Below are positions 9,781 through 23,038 of a stretch of DNA of 64,000 nucleotides, in pieces. Origin of the DNA: Stropharia rugosoannulata (Eukaryota > Basidiomycota > Agaricomycetes > Agaricales > Strophariaceae); NCBI GenBank assembly GCA_028532985.1, contig JANCIK010000013.1:1612001-1676000 (forward strand). The letters run 5' to 3'. Every line of letters starts with the position of its first letter. The first letter of the stretch is position 1. Below the pieces are notes generated by a model that saw only the letters and a list, made by a program, of their open reading frames with translations, searched no databases and was not told the origin of the DNA. A program made the position numbers and the translations under genes.

Positions 9781-11505
9781 AAGAACTCACGCGATAGCAA
9801 GTTCACCTATGCCCTTGACTCGCACGGGTTACCGCAGGATTGCATTGCACGCAATATAGAGTGATACTCCCGCGGCTGCAGATTTGTTGGCAACAAATTA
9901 GTCCCAATTTCCCAGAAGATCTTGCCTGATGCACGATGCACGATCCTTTGCTTTAAATGTCGCCCATACCCGAGCAAGGAGCATCGCATCGCGTCGCGAT
10001 CTGGCATGACGGAAGAATAGAGACACATGGAGAGGGCGAAGGGGACTCGGATTGGGTGTGGATGCTTACATAACGGGACACTAAGGTCATAGTTGCGGAT
10101 ACGGTGCAGTAAGGAAGGGTCGGGTAGGTCCCGGTCAGCAATCGCGAGAGTGGGAGATTGGGCGTGCCAGGAAGCGGCTGCGCGAGCTGACTGCGGATAC
10201 AGGTGCAAAAGTGGGGGAAGGATCCGGCTTCGACGCTTGCCTGTCCACTTTAATCCTGCGCGCAGGGAGCAGAGTACAGAAGAGTAGCTGTCGTCGCCGA
10301 CCTGCGCATCGGATGGTGTTTCTCGATTTTCGACGCCGCCCAGAGGCGGGGTAGAAATCGTAGTATGTCCACCTACGTCTCACTTCAGCCAGTACCTAGC
10401 CAGTAGTACCGCTCACTCCTCCCGCTTGCCCTACCCACTGATACGACGCCCTCCCGCCCCCCGCCGAACCAGACAGTACGCCGATGCATGGCCTGCCGGA
10501 GGCACTCGCACTCGGGCCTAAGGCCTCAACCACGGCCACTGATCTGTCGCATGTTACTCGTACTTAGCAATACAAGAACCAAGCATGAACGTTGACCTGA
10601 AATTGACGTTGATTGTGGAGTGCCTTCGAAGGTGATCTAGTAAGGTCTTGACTCCCTCACTGAGGTCGCAAGTGGAAGGAGGTAGTTGTGTGTGGACTTG
10701 GAGAGAGAAGAGTGTACTCGGAGAAAAGGCATGCAGCCGCGGATGCACAATTGCTAGAGCATCTGGCCTCCCAGAACGAGGAGGACAGGGAGCATGATAG
10801 GATATCTTCGAGGATGTTGACGAAGTCCCTGAGTCGCACATGCGACACGCCGCGGCAAGGGGACAGTGTTGTCGACAGCAGCTCGTAAACAGGAGGTGGA
10901 GGGGAACAATGGCCTTGAAACTAAGCAGATACAGCGAAACGCGAGCTGTCGGATACAAAGCGCATGCCCTATGCGATGCTTGTGCTGTCGAGTTCAGCGA
11001 CATTCATGGTGTTCCCTTCGAGAGTGACGCCGTATGTGTTCTAATTCAGTGACAAATGCAGCTGTGAACTTGGCGAGTACACTCTATATAAACAGGTTAA
11101 TGATTAGTATGAACTTGGAGACAGCCGTAAGATAAAATACTTACTCCGCAAAGTTACAATAAGATATTCCGATCACCATCGAATACACTTTCCAGTAACA
11201 TTTACTCCTCCCCTTCCGCTCGCCTAATCTGGTAGTACATCTATCCATGTTCGCCGGCTGCCCTCGGGTCTCAGCCTCAGCCACGGGCACTGGCCCGTCG
11301 CGCGTCACTCGTATGCAATGTATAGACGTTGAGCAGAGCATGGCGTGCCCATGCGTCCCTTCGAAGGTGATCTGGTAAGTTCTTGACTCGACTCGAACAT
11401 GTCTGTGTATGCAATGGTCTAGGGCATTTGGGCGCGTGAGAGTGAATGAACGGCGGTGGGCAGTGAGTGGTATAGGGAACGAGCTGAGCCTTGCATCTTC
11501 CGGCT
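9781..11505. other. Intergenic with degenerate repeat remnants
   Basis: No convincing gene. The region is GC-rich around 10,000-10,550. About 10,590-11,050 contains diverged relatives of sequences found at 11,340-11,800 and at 60-300, for example the shared CTTCGAAGGTGATCT and CTAAGCAGATACAGC. It therefore looks like an older, decayed copy of the left end of the 5.1 kb unit. Open frames here are short and have no recognisable features. Confidence 0.5.
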
Positions 11506-14021
11506 TAAAGACCGCGTCCAAAGGAGGTCACTGCGGGTGTACTGGGTGCGGACGGAAGTCGGTCGTCGACGTCCTGTGATTGAACGAGGGCAAAGACGGC
11601 CTCAAAGCTAAGCAGATACAGCACAACGCAAGCTGTGGACCGCAAGCCGGGGAGGGAGGGAATAGACGGAGACGTGCCAGAGTGCTAGCGCGTGCCCTAT
11701 GCCATCCGCGTGTGTTTGGAATGGCATCCGCGCCTATGCTTTGGTTGTCGACAGTGTCCCCTTGGAGCCAACTTGGAGCCCGGTTGATTCCCGGTGCGTG
11801 CACCGTGCGTTCATTTCCCACGGTTTGAAATGGCATCAGAGTTACTGCCAAGCACAGATATTTAAGCGCCCACAGTGTCGCTGACTTGGTATGCTGGCCG
11901 GGTTCCCTGGAAAGCTATCTATATGGAAACATTGAGGTGAGTCATAGCCGTCCTGTACGCAGTCATCCAGTTCAACCTCAACTTACACCTGAGTAGTACT
12001 CTCACTCGCATTGTTTCGCCATTGACAGCTCTTGGCCCCCAGGCTTCCCCGTTCTTGCCAGTCCCAGGCAGCTAGCGTGAATGAGAGGACATGGGAGGGG
12101 TGCGGACGCGCCAATGGTGTTTATCCGCGGTTTGTCGGGGTGCTAGGGCGCGTGGGCAGCTGTGGGAGAGGGTAGACGGATGCAGATGGTACCCTGAAGC
12201 GGGACAGGCGGGACCGTCGGGTTAAAGGGGTGAGGGCGGGTCCGATAAGGGATGAACGATGCCGGGTGATCAGGATGCACTGAGAACGGCGGGGCGACGC
12301 GAGAGCTCGCGCGATAGGGACTGCACGCAACACGACGACATGGACTAAAGTACTCCGTGAGACAGGATGCACCCGACTGGCAGGAGTCTTGAACAACTCT
12401 GCACGCAGCCGTAATTATTTTTTATACTTCACAAGGTCATGGTTAGTGATCTCTTTGTTGCATATGTTTTTCGTATACCAATACTTTACAGGAATAACAA
12501 GCTGTCGTACAGCGCGCCCTATGAGTCCCCATTCCCACCGGATTAACAGCCTCAGTACGATGCGTCAAGCGTAACCACACGCCAGACCTCGTTCGTTTCT
12601 CGAGCGTCGATTCTACACAGGAATATCCACCTTCTACCCTCGTGCTATATACCAAATGCTCTGCACCTCGCCTGCTGGCAGTACCTCAAATCCATATCTG
12701 CCGACCGCACTCGGTCCAGCCACTGGCGCGTCCTATGGCTCCTGTGTGCATACGAACGATTAACGGAACTTCAAATGCGACCGACACTCACCGTCCTTCA
12801 GGGATCCCAGCTGCTCAGCTAGTCGCATACACCCCTTGAAGCTTCACTGGCCACCGTCGTCCGCGTCGCCACGAGGTTCGCTGGTACAGGGGTGTCGCCA
12901 CTCACGGATGTCGACATCGCACGGAAGATCGGAAGGACAGCATCGCGTTCGTCGAGTGAGTGCGAGTGCCGCATGTCTGAGTATGCAATGGTTAATATGA
13001 ATATCTCCATGTAGGGAAACAGCCCCTCGCGATTCCATTTGAGCGGACTTAACCAAACCTCTTACTTTGATGTGTCTCGCCCTGAGCTTCGTTGCACGCC
13101 TACGCTCACGCAAAGGGGCCTATTAGAACGGTTCTCATTACTTGATTGTTGGCCAGTCTCGGGCAAGGGATAGGCTAGACGATGGAAAAAAGGTATAATA
13201 CAATTTAATGGGTATGTTTTCGAGAGGCAGGGCAGTCCGCGGTCTTCATGTCTGCTGCCGCAAATCATGACACTGTTTGTGGCACTGTGGCCCGTGCATT
13301 AGAACTGTGAACAGGAAAACAGGGCGCTCATTACATTTAAAGCTCTTCGCCGCAGATCGGAATCCAGGATGTACAGGTCATATGGTAGCATTGTAAATCA
13401 ATACTGAACGGCTACTCATCACACTAACACGAATATATGTATTAAGAACCCGGTAGGTGTTATATATAGCATATGAGGACTCGACTCTATGCCTCTGTCC
13501 GCAGGAGAGCGCACGGCTATACTATGGAGTGTGTCCCCGTCTACTGATATGCTCTCGTCCGGTCCATCGTCCCCAGAAATGCAAGTACCTACTCGTTACA
13601 CCAAAATAAAACGGCATCCGGCTGGGTCTGTCCACCATTCGATAAGGGATATGAATTGAAGTGAGCAAAAATAAGCTGACGTGCGGTGAGAACGGCTCGA
13701 TGGCACTGCATGGTAGTACACCCAAGTATAGATATACGGGGCGTCGAGACGCTCACCGCTACAGCTGATGCTACAATTTCTCGATATCTCTGCGACTGTA
13801 CTCCGTCCAACACTGCAGCAGATATTGCCAGGTGTGGAGATACTCCCTACTATGCCACAAGCCGCCGCAGAGTCTGTACCTATTTCTTTTGATGTATTGT
13901 TGGAAAGAGGGGCACGAAGCGCCTATTTTCGGACAATGAAATATGACGCAGGGCATCACTTGACGCCGTGTAATCTTCCTATAAGTGTATTCAGATATCG
14001 GTTTCGGCTGCCCATCTCACA

Positions 14022-16303
14022 ATGCTCCCATTACTGCCCCTGCTGCTAACCTCATCCGTCAACGCGGTCTCCGCCACCAACATCTCCTTTGAAATTCTTC
14101 GAGTAGTTCATGAGACTGCACCGTCTGCATTCCAGGATGGAAATAGTGATGATTTGCTTGATAGTCTGCGCTCTAGCCTGAGCTCTTTTCAAACCGCCAT
14201 CAGACTCGCCGACCTTGTTATTATAAATAATTGGTTGAACGACCAACAACGACCGGTCTTGGAGGCAGCCATTCAAGCGTCCCTTACAGCTCTTAGTAAG
14301 TTTTGCAGCCACATAATTACTCGCAAATTTACAACTGACAATGGGAAAACAGGTCCCTACGAAAATGTCAACCTTTGGGGACATTTCACTTTACAGGAGT
14401 GGGAGGTCTTTGCCAATAAAGTCGGTGAACATGCAGATACAATAAAATCCTATACATTCACGCCTGAAATGTAAGAGACATGTACATTTTGCTCAAGCAG
14501 CAGTTTATTCAAACAAAATTATTGATGCATCTTACTATTAAAAATATCAAAATTTCACATTATAGGAGTCCATTTTCTAGTGAATTATATACACAACTTT
14601 TGCTTCTTCGGAAACAAAATCAATCATATTCAAAAGAAACAACAAAATATGAGACCATTGATACAAGTGAGTATTCCAATAAGAATTGGGGATCTAAGGA
14701 GTTACTAATATAATTTATTTTTGTGGGAAGCACAACATGTATCAATTTATCAGAGTGATCACTACGAGGATGGATGGAAATTCTCATTAATAGTGACAGA
14801 AGAGGTAAGAAGGCTTTCACAGTTGTGCCCTGAGTTTTGATACAACCTTGACTATATTTCCACAGGAAGTAGGTGCAATATAACATATTATGCTGTATAA
14901 AGTTACTAACTTTATACACTCTGGGCATTTTGTCTAGTGGGTAAGTACATTTCAATGGATACAGCCAATATACAAAACATTCAATTCATTTTTAGGAAGT
15001 ACGTAGCTTTTTCAAACATGATTGATTTTTATTTACTGCCTGGACTTTGCTTCTAGGAGGTAAACAATATCTTGCATCTTTATGATATGTATCAAGTATT
15101 GATTGTTTATTTCTTTCCAGCTTGTATGTGTACATCACTTTTTATTCAGAATCAGTCTGATCTGGTGTTATATTCTACTACCTAGTTGGTATGTATCAAA
15201 CCATTGGTTTCAGAAGTACTTATTGCTGACTACATGACTCTGTAGGAGGTATGTGACCTGCTTCATAGCAAATTATACTCTTATTTACAGTATATGTAAT
15301 TTCTGATATTAGTTGGTATGTGGTCATGAATCTATATATTCCAAGCTAATGTTGCTATTTAGTTTGTACGTGCCATTTTCAATGGAAGATATGCCAAATT
15401 AACAAACATTTAAATGACTTGCATCCAAACTTAGAATGTGAGTTGTTACTATTATAGCTTACTTGGATTTAATCAAATTATTTATGCTTTTAGGATGCAA
15501 GTACCTGTTTAACTAATTTCCATGGAGATTCTGACAAGTATTTTCTTCCACTAAAATACAGAATGTAAGCAATACAAAATTTTGTTATCTATCTATTGGA
15601 TATTAATTTGTGGCAATAATTTGAAGGGGGTATGTGAAAGTGTTTGAAATTCATCATGGCACATTAATCAAGTCATTAACCTGGCCCTGCCCCAAGGATG
15701 TAAGTTATTCTAGATAACTGATTATCCTTTCCTTCCCATTTACTACTACTTTACAGAAGGTATGTGTGCCAAGAACAGGCTATATAATCTTGATTATAAC
15801 ATTACCTCAACCAATAATATCCAGGGGGTAAGAAGGATTTTCTTTAGCTATATTTTCTAATCTAACTGCTTTATATCTAGCATGTAAGATATGTAATCCA
15901 TTCAATCAAATATTATCTATTAACAACATTTACTATATTTCCATTATTTCTAGGATGTGAGTATTCTGCTTATTTGATATACTATCTACTAATTGCATCT
16001 CTAGCATAAAGTATGTCTAAGTCCACTTCTATTAATTATGATTAATACTATATTTATTCAATTAATATTTTCATTCTTAGTATGTATGTGATTTATTCCA
16101 ATATGTCTAGTCCAGCTGTGACATATGACAAATGCTTTATATATTTCCAGGAAGTAAGTATTTTTATGTCCTTCTAATCATCCTGTATATAATCTGACAT
16201 AACTTTGGTTGCATAGAGAGAAATTATGATAAGGGATTTGGAATTAGCTATGTGTGTTATCAATTACTTATTTAACAATGCTGATAATGTTGCATATATG
16301 TAG
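14022..16303 (+). CDS. Possibly secreted protein with a 21-microexon array, copy 2
   Basis: Paralogue of the gene at 2,507. Exons: 14022-14295, 14353-14470, 14581-14666 and 14731-14804, 21 microexons between 14866 and 16153, and 16217-16303 (TAG). They sum to 705 nt, or 234 codons plus stop. The N-terminus MLPLLPLLLTSSVNAVSA reads as a better signal peptide than in copy 1. Exon 4 is one codon shorter than in copy 1, an in-frame indel. The microexons spell EWEELLELFNDNGDKG followed by HDHKYE. The last exon begins REIMIRDLELAMCV. Preservation of every splice site, exon length and the stop in two diverged copies is the main evidence that this is a real gene. Family unknown. If it is secreted, an effector or surface role is possible but unproven. 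Confidence 0.74.
14805..16216 (+). other. Microexon/intron array, copy 2
   Basis: Microexons (3 nt unless noted) start at 14866, 14938, 14996, 15057, 15121, 15186, 15246, 15313, 15363, 15435, 15494, 15562, 15627, 15697, 15757, 15825, 15881, 15954, 16005 (6 nt), 16081 and 16151. The 6-nt member is in the same place as in copy 1, and the intron after 15496 again has a GC donor. Eight of the 21 microexons differ from copy 1, all with changed amino acids: A to W, R to E, K to E, V to L, K to G, W to H, HY to HK, and H to Y. Confidence 0.8.
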
Positions 16304-16809
16304 GGGAGAAGGATATTTGAAGGGTAAATAAGTGCCCACTACTTGCTGCCCTGATATGTGTGACATGTTGTATTCAAGGTATGTTGCCGTGAAATTTTTT
16401 TATTTGATAAAACTGTGACTTTATCCCGAAGCTAGAAGAAATTTTATTCCAATTGGTGCTTACTTTGATTGTGAAGAATGGAAACATGGCCAGATACGGA
16501 AACTAAATGACAGTGCTTGTATTTTTTTTTGTATGAATGATTTGCAAATTTGACTGTTTTATGCATGATTTCTGACAAGGCAGGAACTTAAACAAAGAAT
16601 GGATGTGCTTTGGATGTGCTTTAAGTATTTGAATGTACTATGTAAGAAACACAAGATTTATTACAGATGCAGCTTAGATGCAGCTTTAGCCTTTTACTTG
16701 GCCCTTTCCCATGTTCCTTTTGAATCAATGTTGACACAAAAATGTTATAGAGGTACATAATATACAGAAATCATTCTAGTACTAGTTTCGGGCTTATCCG
16801 ATTCCCACC

Positions 16810-19800
16810 TCACACAGAATGCTCAACCTGCTCCACCCGCCAGACCTTGATAACTCCCGCACGATCCCCACTTACGATACCACCACGGAACGGCGACTCA
16901 ATGGAAGCTAGAGCTGTAATGACATCCTGATGGTTTTTCAACAGGTTCTGCTGACTATGCATGATCAAGGAAATTCTCTGCGGAGGGCGATTGGCAGAAC
17001 TGCCCGCTGGCAGGCGGGGCCACGTCTCCGCATATGTCGTTATATTCCCATTGGGCGACAGCCTGGAAGGATAAAGTCAATACAATATACAAGTATCAGT
17101 AGAGTGGACTAACGCGTATGATGGTTTTTCCTGGTCAGCCTCCAGCCCACTGAGCACAGTTGTGCGCTCGAGCCTGTTGAGGTCCCATAAACGGAGTTTA
17201 CAGTCGTCTGACCCTGTAATCATGTACCCGCGGCCCATGGCCCGATAAGTACCAGAGTCGCCGTCCCCGAAATCAGGCCTCTGCATATTCGAATAACCAG
17301 CAAATTCAGACCCGACAACCAGTGCACGGATATCAGGTGCAGGTGGGCGAGTAGGTTCATCGCGGCGGGCTAGCCGGGTAGCGTCATCAAAGTTGTTACC
17401 CTGTCGGGAGTGTACAAGTGCAGCAATTGCTCCAGCAGGAGTCATCTCTGCATCCGATCCTTGCACGTCCTTTATTTCGGGGACAGGATCGCTTGGTGAC
17501 CCGATTCGCGTGGTGTAAGTTTCAACCAGAACTGCCTTTTCAATATCCCATACTTCGATCAGTTGAGTGAAGGAGCGGTCGGTGCTCTTCTTTGACTCAA
17601 GGGATACAATGATCCACTTTCCCCGTCCTTTCGAAGGATGTAGAACACATTGATGGATTCTTGCAGAGACGCCGGGAGAGGCGGCGCCCGCGTGCCAGCT
17701 CCGAATCAAAAGGCCAAACCTCTTGTCCCACAACGACAAAACTCCGGTGGATGTACCAACGATGACCCAAGCTTTCTTTCGATCCAAGCAAAGCGAAGTT
17801 ATGGGTCCGTAATGCCGAGGATTTTCCATCCTTTGGAGGACACGCATTGTCTGTAGATCCAACACGGTGATAACGGAATGCGTCGTAGCATATACGAGGT
17901 TAGAAGACGACTCTAAGGGGACTGATCATTAATCAGGAAATAAATTTTCTGAATTGAGAGCACCTGTGTTATAATGAGTCATACACGTTATGTACTCGCC
18001 GACATTCTCCACTCGGTGTTCTCTGATAACTTGTAGTTTATTATACTTGGGTAAGGGTCCTGAGTGTGTTATATGCACGCGGACCACGTGAAGGCTTCCG
18101 TCGTCGGCAGCGCTCGCGAAGCAATGGACGCCCTCTAGGATGCACACACTCTTGACCCGGGCATGGTGTTGTCCATACGTATGCCTCGGTTTGCTTGTCA
18201 CGTTGCGTTCTAGCCTCGCCGTGTCCCACACCTTTACTGTCTTGTCGTCTGATGAAGAGACGAAAAACATGTGGTCAGGCGAGACTGCAAATCCAGTGAT
18301 GGCTTCCGAATGGGATGCAACGTTTGCAATAAGGGTCGCTTCCAATCGTTTATTGGCTGCGTCGCGGGAGGAGAAAGTCTGACGGCCTATATTGCGCCGG
18401 CGGACAGGACCATCGTGAACTTTAGGACCAAAATCTTGCTGAAGTTCACGGTTATTGTCGAGGTAAAGGCCTTCCAGAAGGTTGTTGATACCCTTCTCTT
18501 GACCATCTAGTACTCGCAGATAAGAACAAGAACATAGGAGAATGCTAAAGCAACCTACCATACGTTGAAATGGCTAAAGATGAAGGGCTACGCAATGTTC
18601 GTGGGCCGCGGATGGTTGAGGACATACCCATAGGAGAAGACCGGCCTGATTCATCAGGAGAGCTTTCTGGGCGAATCTTGAAATGTGCTTCAAGTAACCC
18701 AGTAGCATTAGCCTTAGACGAGCCGATAAGAGGAACAGCTTTCTGCCCATCGGTGCTCCCAACTTGCAACCTGTTAGCAGGGCGGAACGACACAGAATTG
18801 GTGGTCGACACAATGGACTCCGTTGGACTTGGAGGTCGATCCAGGCTCCCGGGAGGATGGGAGTCGAGGCCAGGATTGGCGGGAGATAGTGATGTCGTAG
18901 AGGCGTTCGCCACGGGTGACAATAAAGCACGTCCCGAATCGCGAGACACGTTTGCTAAGCTCACCGAGGAGCCGGAAGCATTGATAGTCGCCAATCGTCT
19001 GCGCAGATCTTCAAAGGGCGCCCCCGCAGCGCTGTAGTCGGTGCTTGCTCCGTGGTTTGTCCTCGGGCTTAGAAGGGGAGTCCTCGAAGCCGTCGAAGCC
19101 GTCGCCTTTCGAACTGATGGGCTGAGGAACCGGGATCTGGTCGCACTGTTCGGCTCGTTCTGTCTGGCTTTGAGGAACACAGTCTGTGGCACTACCCCAA
19201 GTTTCTGCAATTCAATGTTACCAATCATCTTGAGGTGGACGCCTGATTCAGGATCCGAGATAAGTCGTGATGCAAAACTGGATGTGGCATTCGCCAGCCT
19301 GAGCGTGTAATCTCTGAGAGCGACAAGCTTGCTCTCGTCGCTAGGCGTCATGCCTAATGTCTGTAGTTTAGTAATCTGGGCTTCATCTCTGCATTGCCGC
19401 GATTAAGTGTGTTGAAGCACGGTAGTAGGAAACACACTTACTCCTCGGATTTGGCTCGAGATATACCGCTGTTTCCCGTTTTCCTCATCGAGAGTACGCT
19501 CTCCCTGGGAGACTCAACCTTATTTGCAACCCGGCGGGGTCCCCTCCAGAACGAAGATTTATCGGATTTCATGGCCCATTGCACGGCAGCGTCCAAAACT
19601 TGTCGCGGAAGCTTCGTAGATTGTTATAATACAGTTCGACTGGAAGACTGAAACCATGCATACCGGAGGCTTCATCGCACATAGCAAACTCTGCTCGTCA
19701 ATGTCCACTATATCTGATTTCAAGAAATGGCGCAATGAAGGGTACAGGATACACCATATATCACTTGGAGGAAGATGCCGCGCAGAGGACGTGATAAAAG

Positions 19801-22600
19801 CAACAGCTCCTACATCATGGATTTGGTTAGCGTCCAACGTTTTTCTATCACTGTCCATACCTTGTCTTATCCATATATTGGGATGATACAAAAAGCCGAG
19901 TGTGGCACTCATCAATTCCCATATTCGCATTTTTTGGAATAAGCCTAACTCGCATAAGCTCGTTAGAGCATATAAGACCTTAGCCACAACTGATTCCTCG
20001 ACATCTAGTTAAATAAAAATCAGTCCCAAGATGCTGTATCTCACAAGATATATTACACACCGGATAATGCCTGTACCATTAGAGGCAAAATGTACTCCTC
20101 CAAACTACGCCCTCCTGCACAGGCTGCGACATCAACAATACTTTCAAAGAATGCATAGCGCAAGAGCCAGTCTCTGTCGTTCAGGTAAGTGATCATATGG
20201 CTCAATAGCACGTCGTTCGTCTTCTGGCGGCCTAAAAATATGCATAAAGTCGATATGTCGTGCAAGACTGCTCTCTTTACAATGCTGGATGGGTCCATGA
20301 GAAGGGCGGAAAGGTGCTCTTGTATATGCGCCTGTAATTCTTGCATACTTGCATCATATGATATCTAGGAACACATTAGAAACAGAAACAGAAACAGAAA
20401 TTAATAGTGCCTGGTTTACATACCTCAAAGTTAGCACTTTCGTACTCGTGCGCCTCCGCAGTGAGCTGGAAGGCCCCGTGAGCCTTCAACGCTTGGCCCA
20501 TCTCGAGGTACCGAACAGCCGTGTCTGCCAGTTGGACGATACACTGTGCGTACGTACATCGCACGGACACTTCAGGATCGTGTACCAGATGCTTGATATT
20601 AGGGATAATATACTCCGGGAAAATAGATACATTAGATGGCGTAATCACTGTTACTATCATCAACTGTGGAGGAGTAAGAAATGATATGCGGGAGTAGTAA
20701 CTTGAACCGCTTACGATTTGCATCAACGTCCGCAGAGCAGCAGATCGAACAAGGGGCGCTTCATCGTGTAGGAGCTCAACAATATATGGAACCATGCGAT
20801 CAAGTTTGGCTTCATCTGTCAAATGACAGGCCAAGGCAAGAAAGACATCAAGGGCCCGGACTTTCGAGCTGGGTAAAGTACAATTGCGAATGTTGGAAGT
20901 GACAATGGCAAGGATAATGAGGGCGGGGCCGTCTTTGTGGGTATTATTAGCTTGTCTCTTGGCTACAGACTTGAATGCAATCACCTTCTGTTGCAGCAAA
21001 TCGACCATTGCGAACGGAGGCGCGCAAACTAGAATCACGATTGGGAATGTGCAGCTCAACAGGCAAAATATCCTGGACTTTGTATAAATTCAGCTGAAAT
21101 GAGTACGACAAGCGGGAATACATACTTGGAATGGTTTGGAAGCAGGGCTTGTAGAATGATTGTATTCCACTCTGATGGGAACATCGGAATCGTCATGACT
21201 TTCAGGAGCTATGTATGGCTCTATACTTTCATAGTCGGCCCATATCCTCTCTAATCTATGGTCGGAATCGGTGGGAAGTAGATCTATCTTTCCTTCACTC
21301 GCATTATTCAAGGGACTCGGTGTGTTAGGTCGACCAGTCGTTATTGACTGTGGATGAGGTGGCTGACTTGCGTGGGATGTCATTTGAGGATTTTTAATGG
21401 CCAGCGATTCGCTAGAAAGTTCGTTGACAGAGGAGACATAGTTGTAAAGGAACGAGTAAAAGCACTCTGGAAATACGGTTCCTCGTGAAGTGTGCAACAA
21501 TGTATCGAAAGCTGGCCGGTCTGCTGGGTCAAGGCTAATCATTTGTTTGATGAGAGTCTGTTAGGGGTTTGTAAATCAATGCAGCAGTTCAAACGACAGC
21601 CGACGTACCTCAACACCCTCATCCGCAATTGCAGACAAATGGCCGTCAACTTTGTACTCTCCTTCTCTGTACTTGAAGAGCTGGCTCAAAGTAAACAACG
21701 GTGTCCCTTCCAGGAACAATTCCGCTATTACACATCCCGCGCTGAAACAGTCCATGGCTTCTGTGACCTTGCCGTCGCGCTTGCCTTCTTCATCCATGGC
21801 TATTTTCGATTTCTTCGCGCTGATTTCAGGGTTACTTTCTGTAGTATAGAAGCGTTCTGGAGCCAGATAGCATGTACGCCTCCCCGACATGTCGAAAAAG
21901 AATGAGAAATCCGAAGGGTCATCAAGCGGAAGATACGTGGGCTTATACGACGCAAAATCTGTGAGGTAAATCCAGTTCCAAGACGTGACGAGAATGTTCT
22001 CTGATTTAATATCTCCATGGGAAACCTTTCTATTGCGTGCATCGCGTAGGGCATTTAAGAGTTGGAAGGAAATCCACTTCTTCTCTACTACACTGAGGAA
22101 TGGTCGGGTACTGCGAACATTTAGTAAATATTCCTATGCAACAGGGTATACTCACCTGATGCGGTCATACAGATTACTCGCCATCCATTGCCTGATGATA
22201 TAGCCAGCTTTCTCCGTCTCCACAAAGGTCTGATAGCTATAGACATTGGTGATATCAAGTAGTGCCTCTCTGTCCACTACCAAGATGTGTTATAGATCGG
22301 CCCCCGAATGCAAGGTTTCGGGACTCACTCTTCAATCGTCGCTGATATGACCTCAAGGTTAAACCAGGGTCTGGTTTAATGAATATCTTGATGACAAGGA
22401 ATCCATTGCGGTGGCGACATTTCACCGTCTTGAGGAAACGCGCTGACCCAAGGCTTGCACAGTATAAGCAGTATACAAGTAAACAATGTCTAAAGAACAC
22501 ACCTCTTCTCGAATATGATATCTCCTCCAAGTTCTGCTACAAATGAGTCTAGTGCCACAGTCGTACGCGTCAAGGCCGACCCCGATTGCACGTTACCCAT
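16810..22600 (-). CDS. VPS15: VPS15: PI3-kinase regulatory subunit 4, protein kinase-HEAT-WD40
   Basis: Multi-exon gene read from ATG at 22600 to TGA at 16810. The N-terminus MGNVQSGSALTRTTVALD carries an N-myristoylation motif (MGxxxS). The kinase domain shows HGDIKSENILVTSWNW, TDFASYKPTYLP and SGRRTCYLAPERF. After it come GTPLFTLSQLFKYREGEY and MISLDPADRP. HEAT repeats follow (YLNDRDWLLRYAFFESIVD), and then a WD40 C-terminus (GPITSLCLDRKKAWVIVGTS; GSDDCKLRLWDLNR) ending GVIKVWRVEQVEHSV. VPS15 anchors and activates the class III PI3-kinase VPS34 on endosomes and at the autophagosome site. The gene appears full-length and intact, unlike the fragment at 8,020-9,780. Exon borders were not all resolved. 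Confidence 0.93.
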
Positions 22601-23038
22601 GAACGGGGATTATTAAGGATTACTGATGAAGTGAAAGCAATGTTACAGACGACGAAGTTGGATATAGCAGAGTTAAAAGCAGATTAACATTCGGAAAGTG
22701 AAATACAATGAACCAGATAGACTTGACGGTATGCAGTGAAACGGGTCTAATTCAAGAACCACAGCGTGATCCAATAGCATCCAATTTGGAAGGCAGGCAC
22801 TCCAGGCGAACTGCCCAATATGGTAAGTCCCTGAGACTCCCCCATTGGAGTCTTCAGTCCACCTTCAGTCTAGACCGGTCACCAGTCTACCTTCAGTCAT
22901 TTTTGAGCTTGAGCACATACAGATAATACCGTTTTTAAGTTCCGCTAACGTAATCTCCTGAGATCCCCTTGTAACACATGAAATGAAAAATTTAAGATAT
23001 ACAAATACTACGTCTATTAGCCCCAACTAATATTTCAA
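22601..23038. other. Intergenic between VPS15 and threonyl-tRNA synthetase
   Basis: 438 bp between two minus-strand genes. It should hold the 3' end of the synthetase transcript and the VPS15 promoter. No motif stands out. Confidence 0.5.

Larger units (their letters stand above)
11506..16636. repeat. Segmental duplication, copy 2
   Basis: This copy aligns with 1-5,090 from the AAGACCGCGTCCAAAGGA motif (near 11,510 and near 3) to the GGATGTGCTTTAA motif (near 16,610 and near 5,066). 11,506-14,021 has no supported gene. The central part of the microexon array, about 15,250-15,735, looks identical to about 3,736-4,216 in copy 1, whereas the flanks differ by several percent. That pattern suggests a gene-conversion tract. 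Confidence 0.93.
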
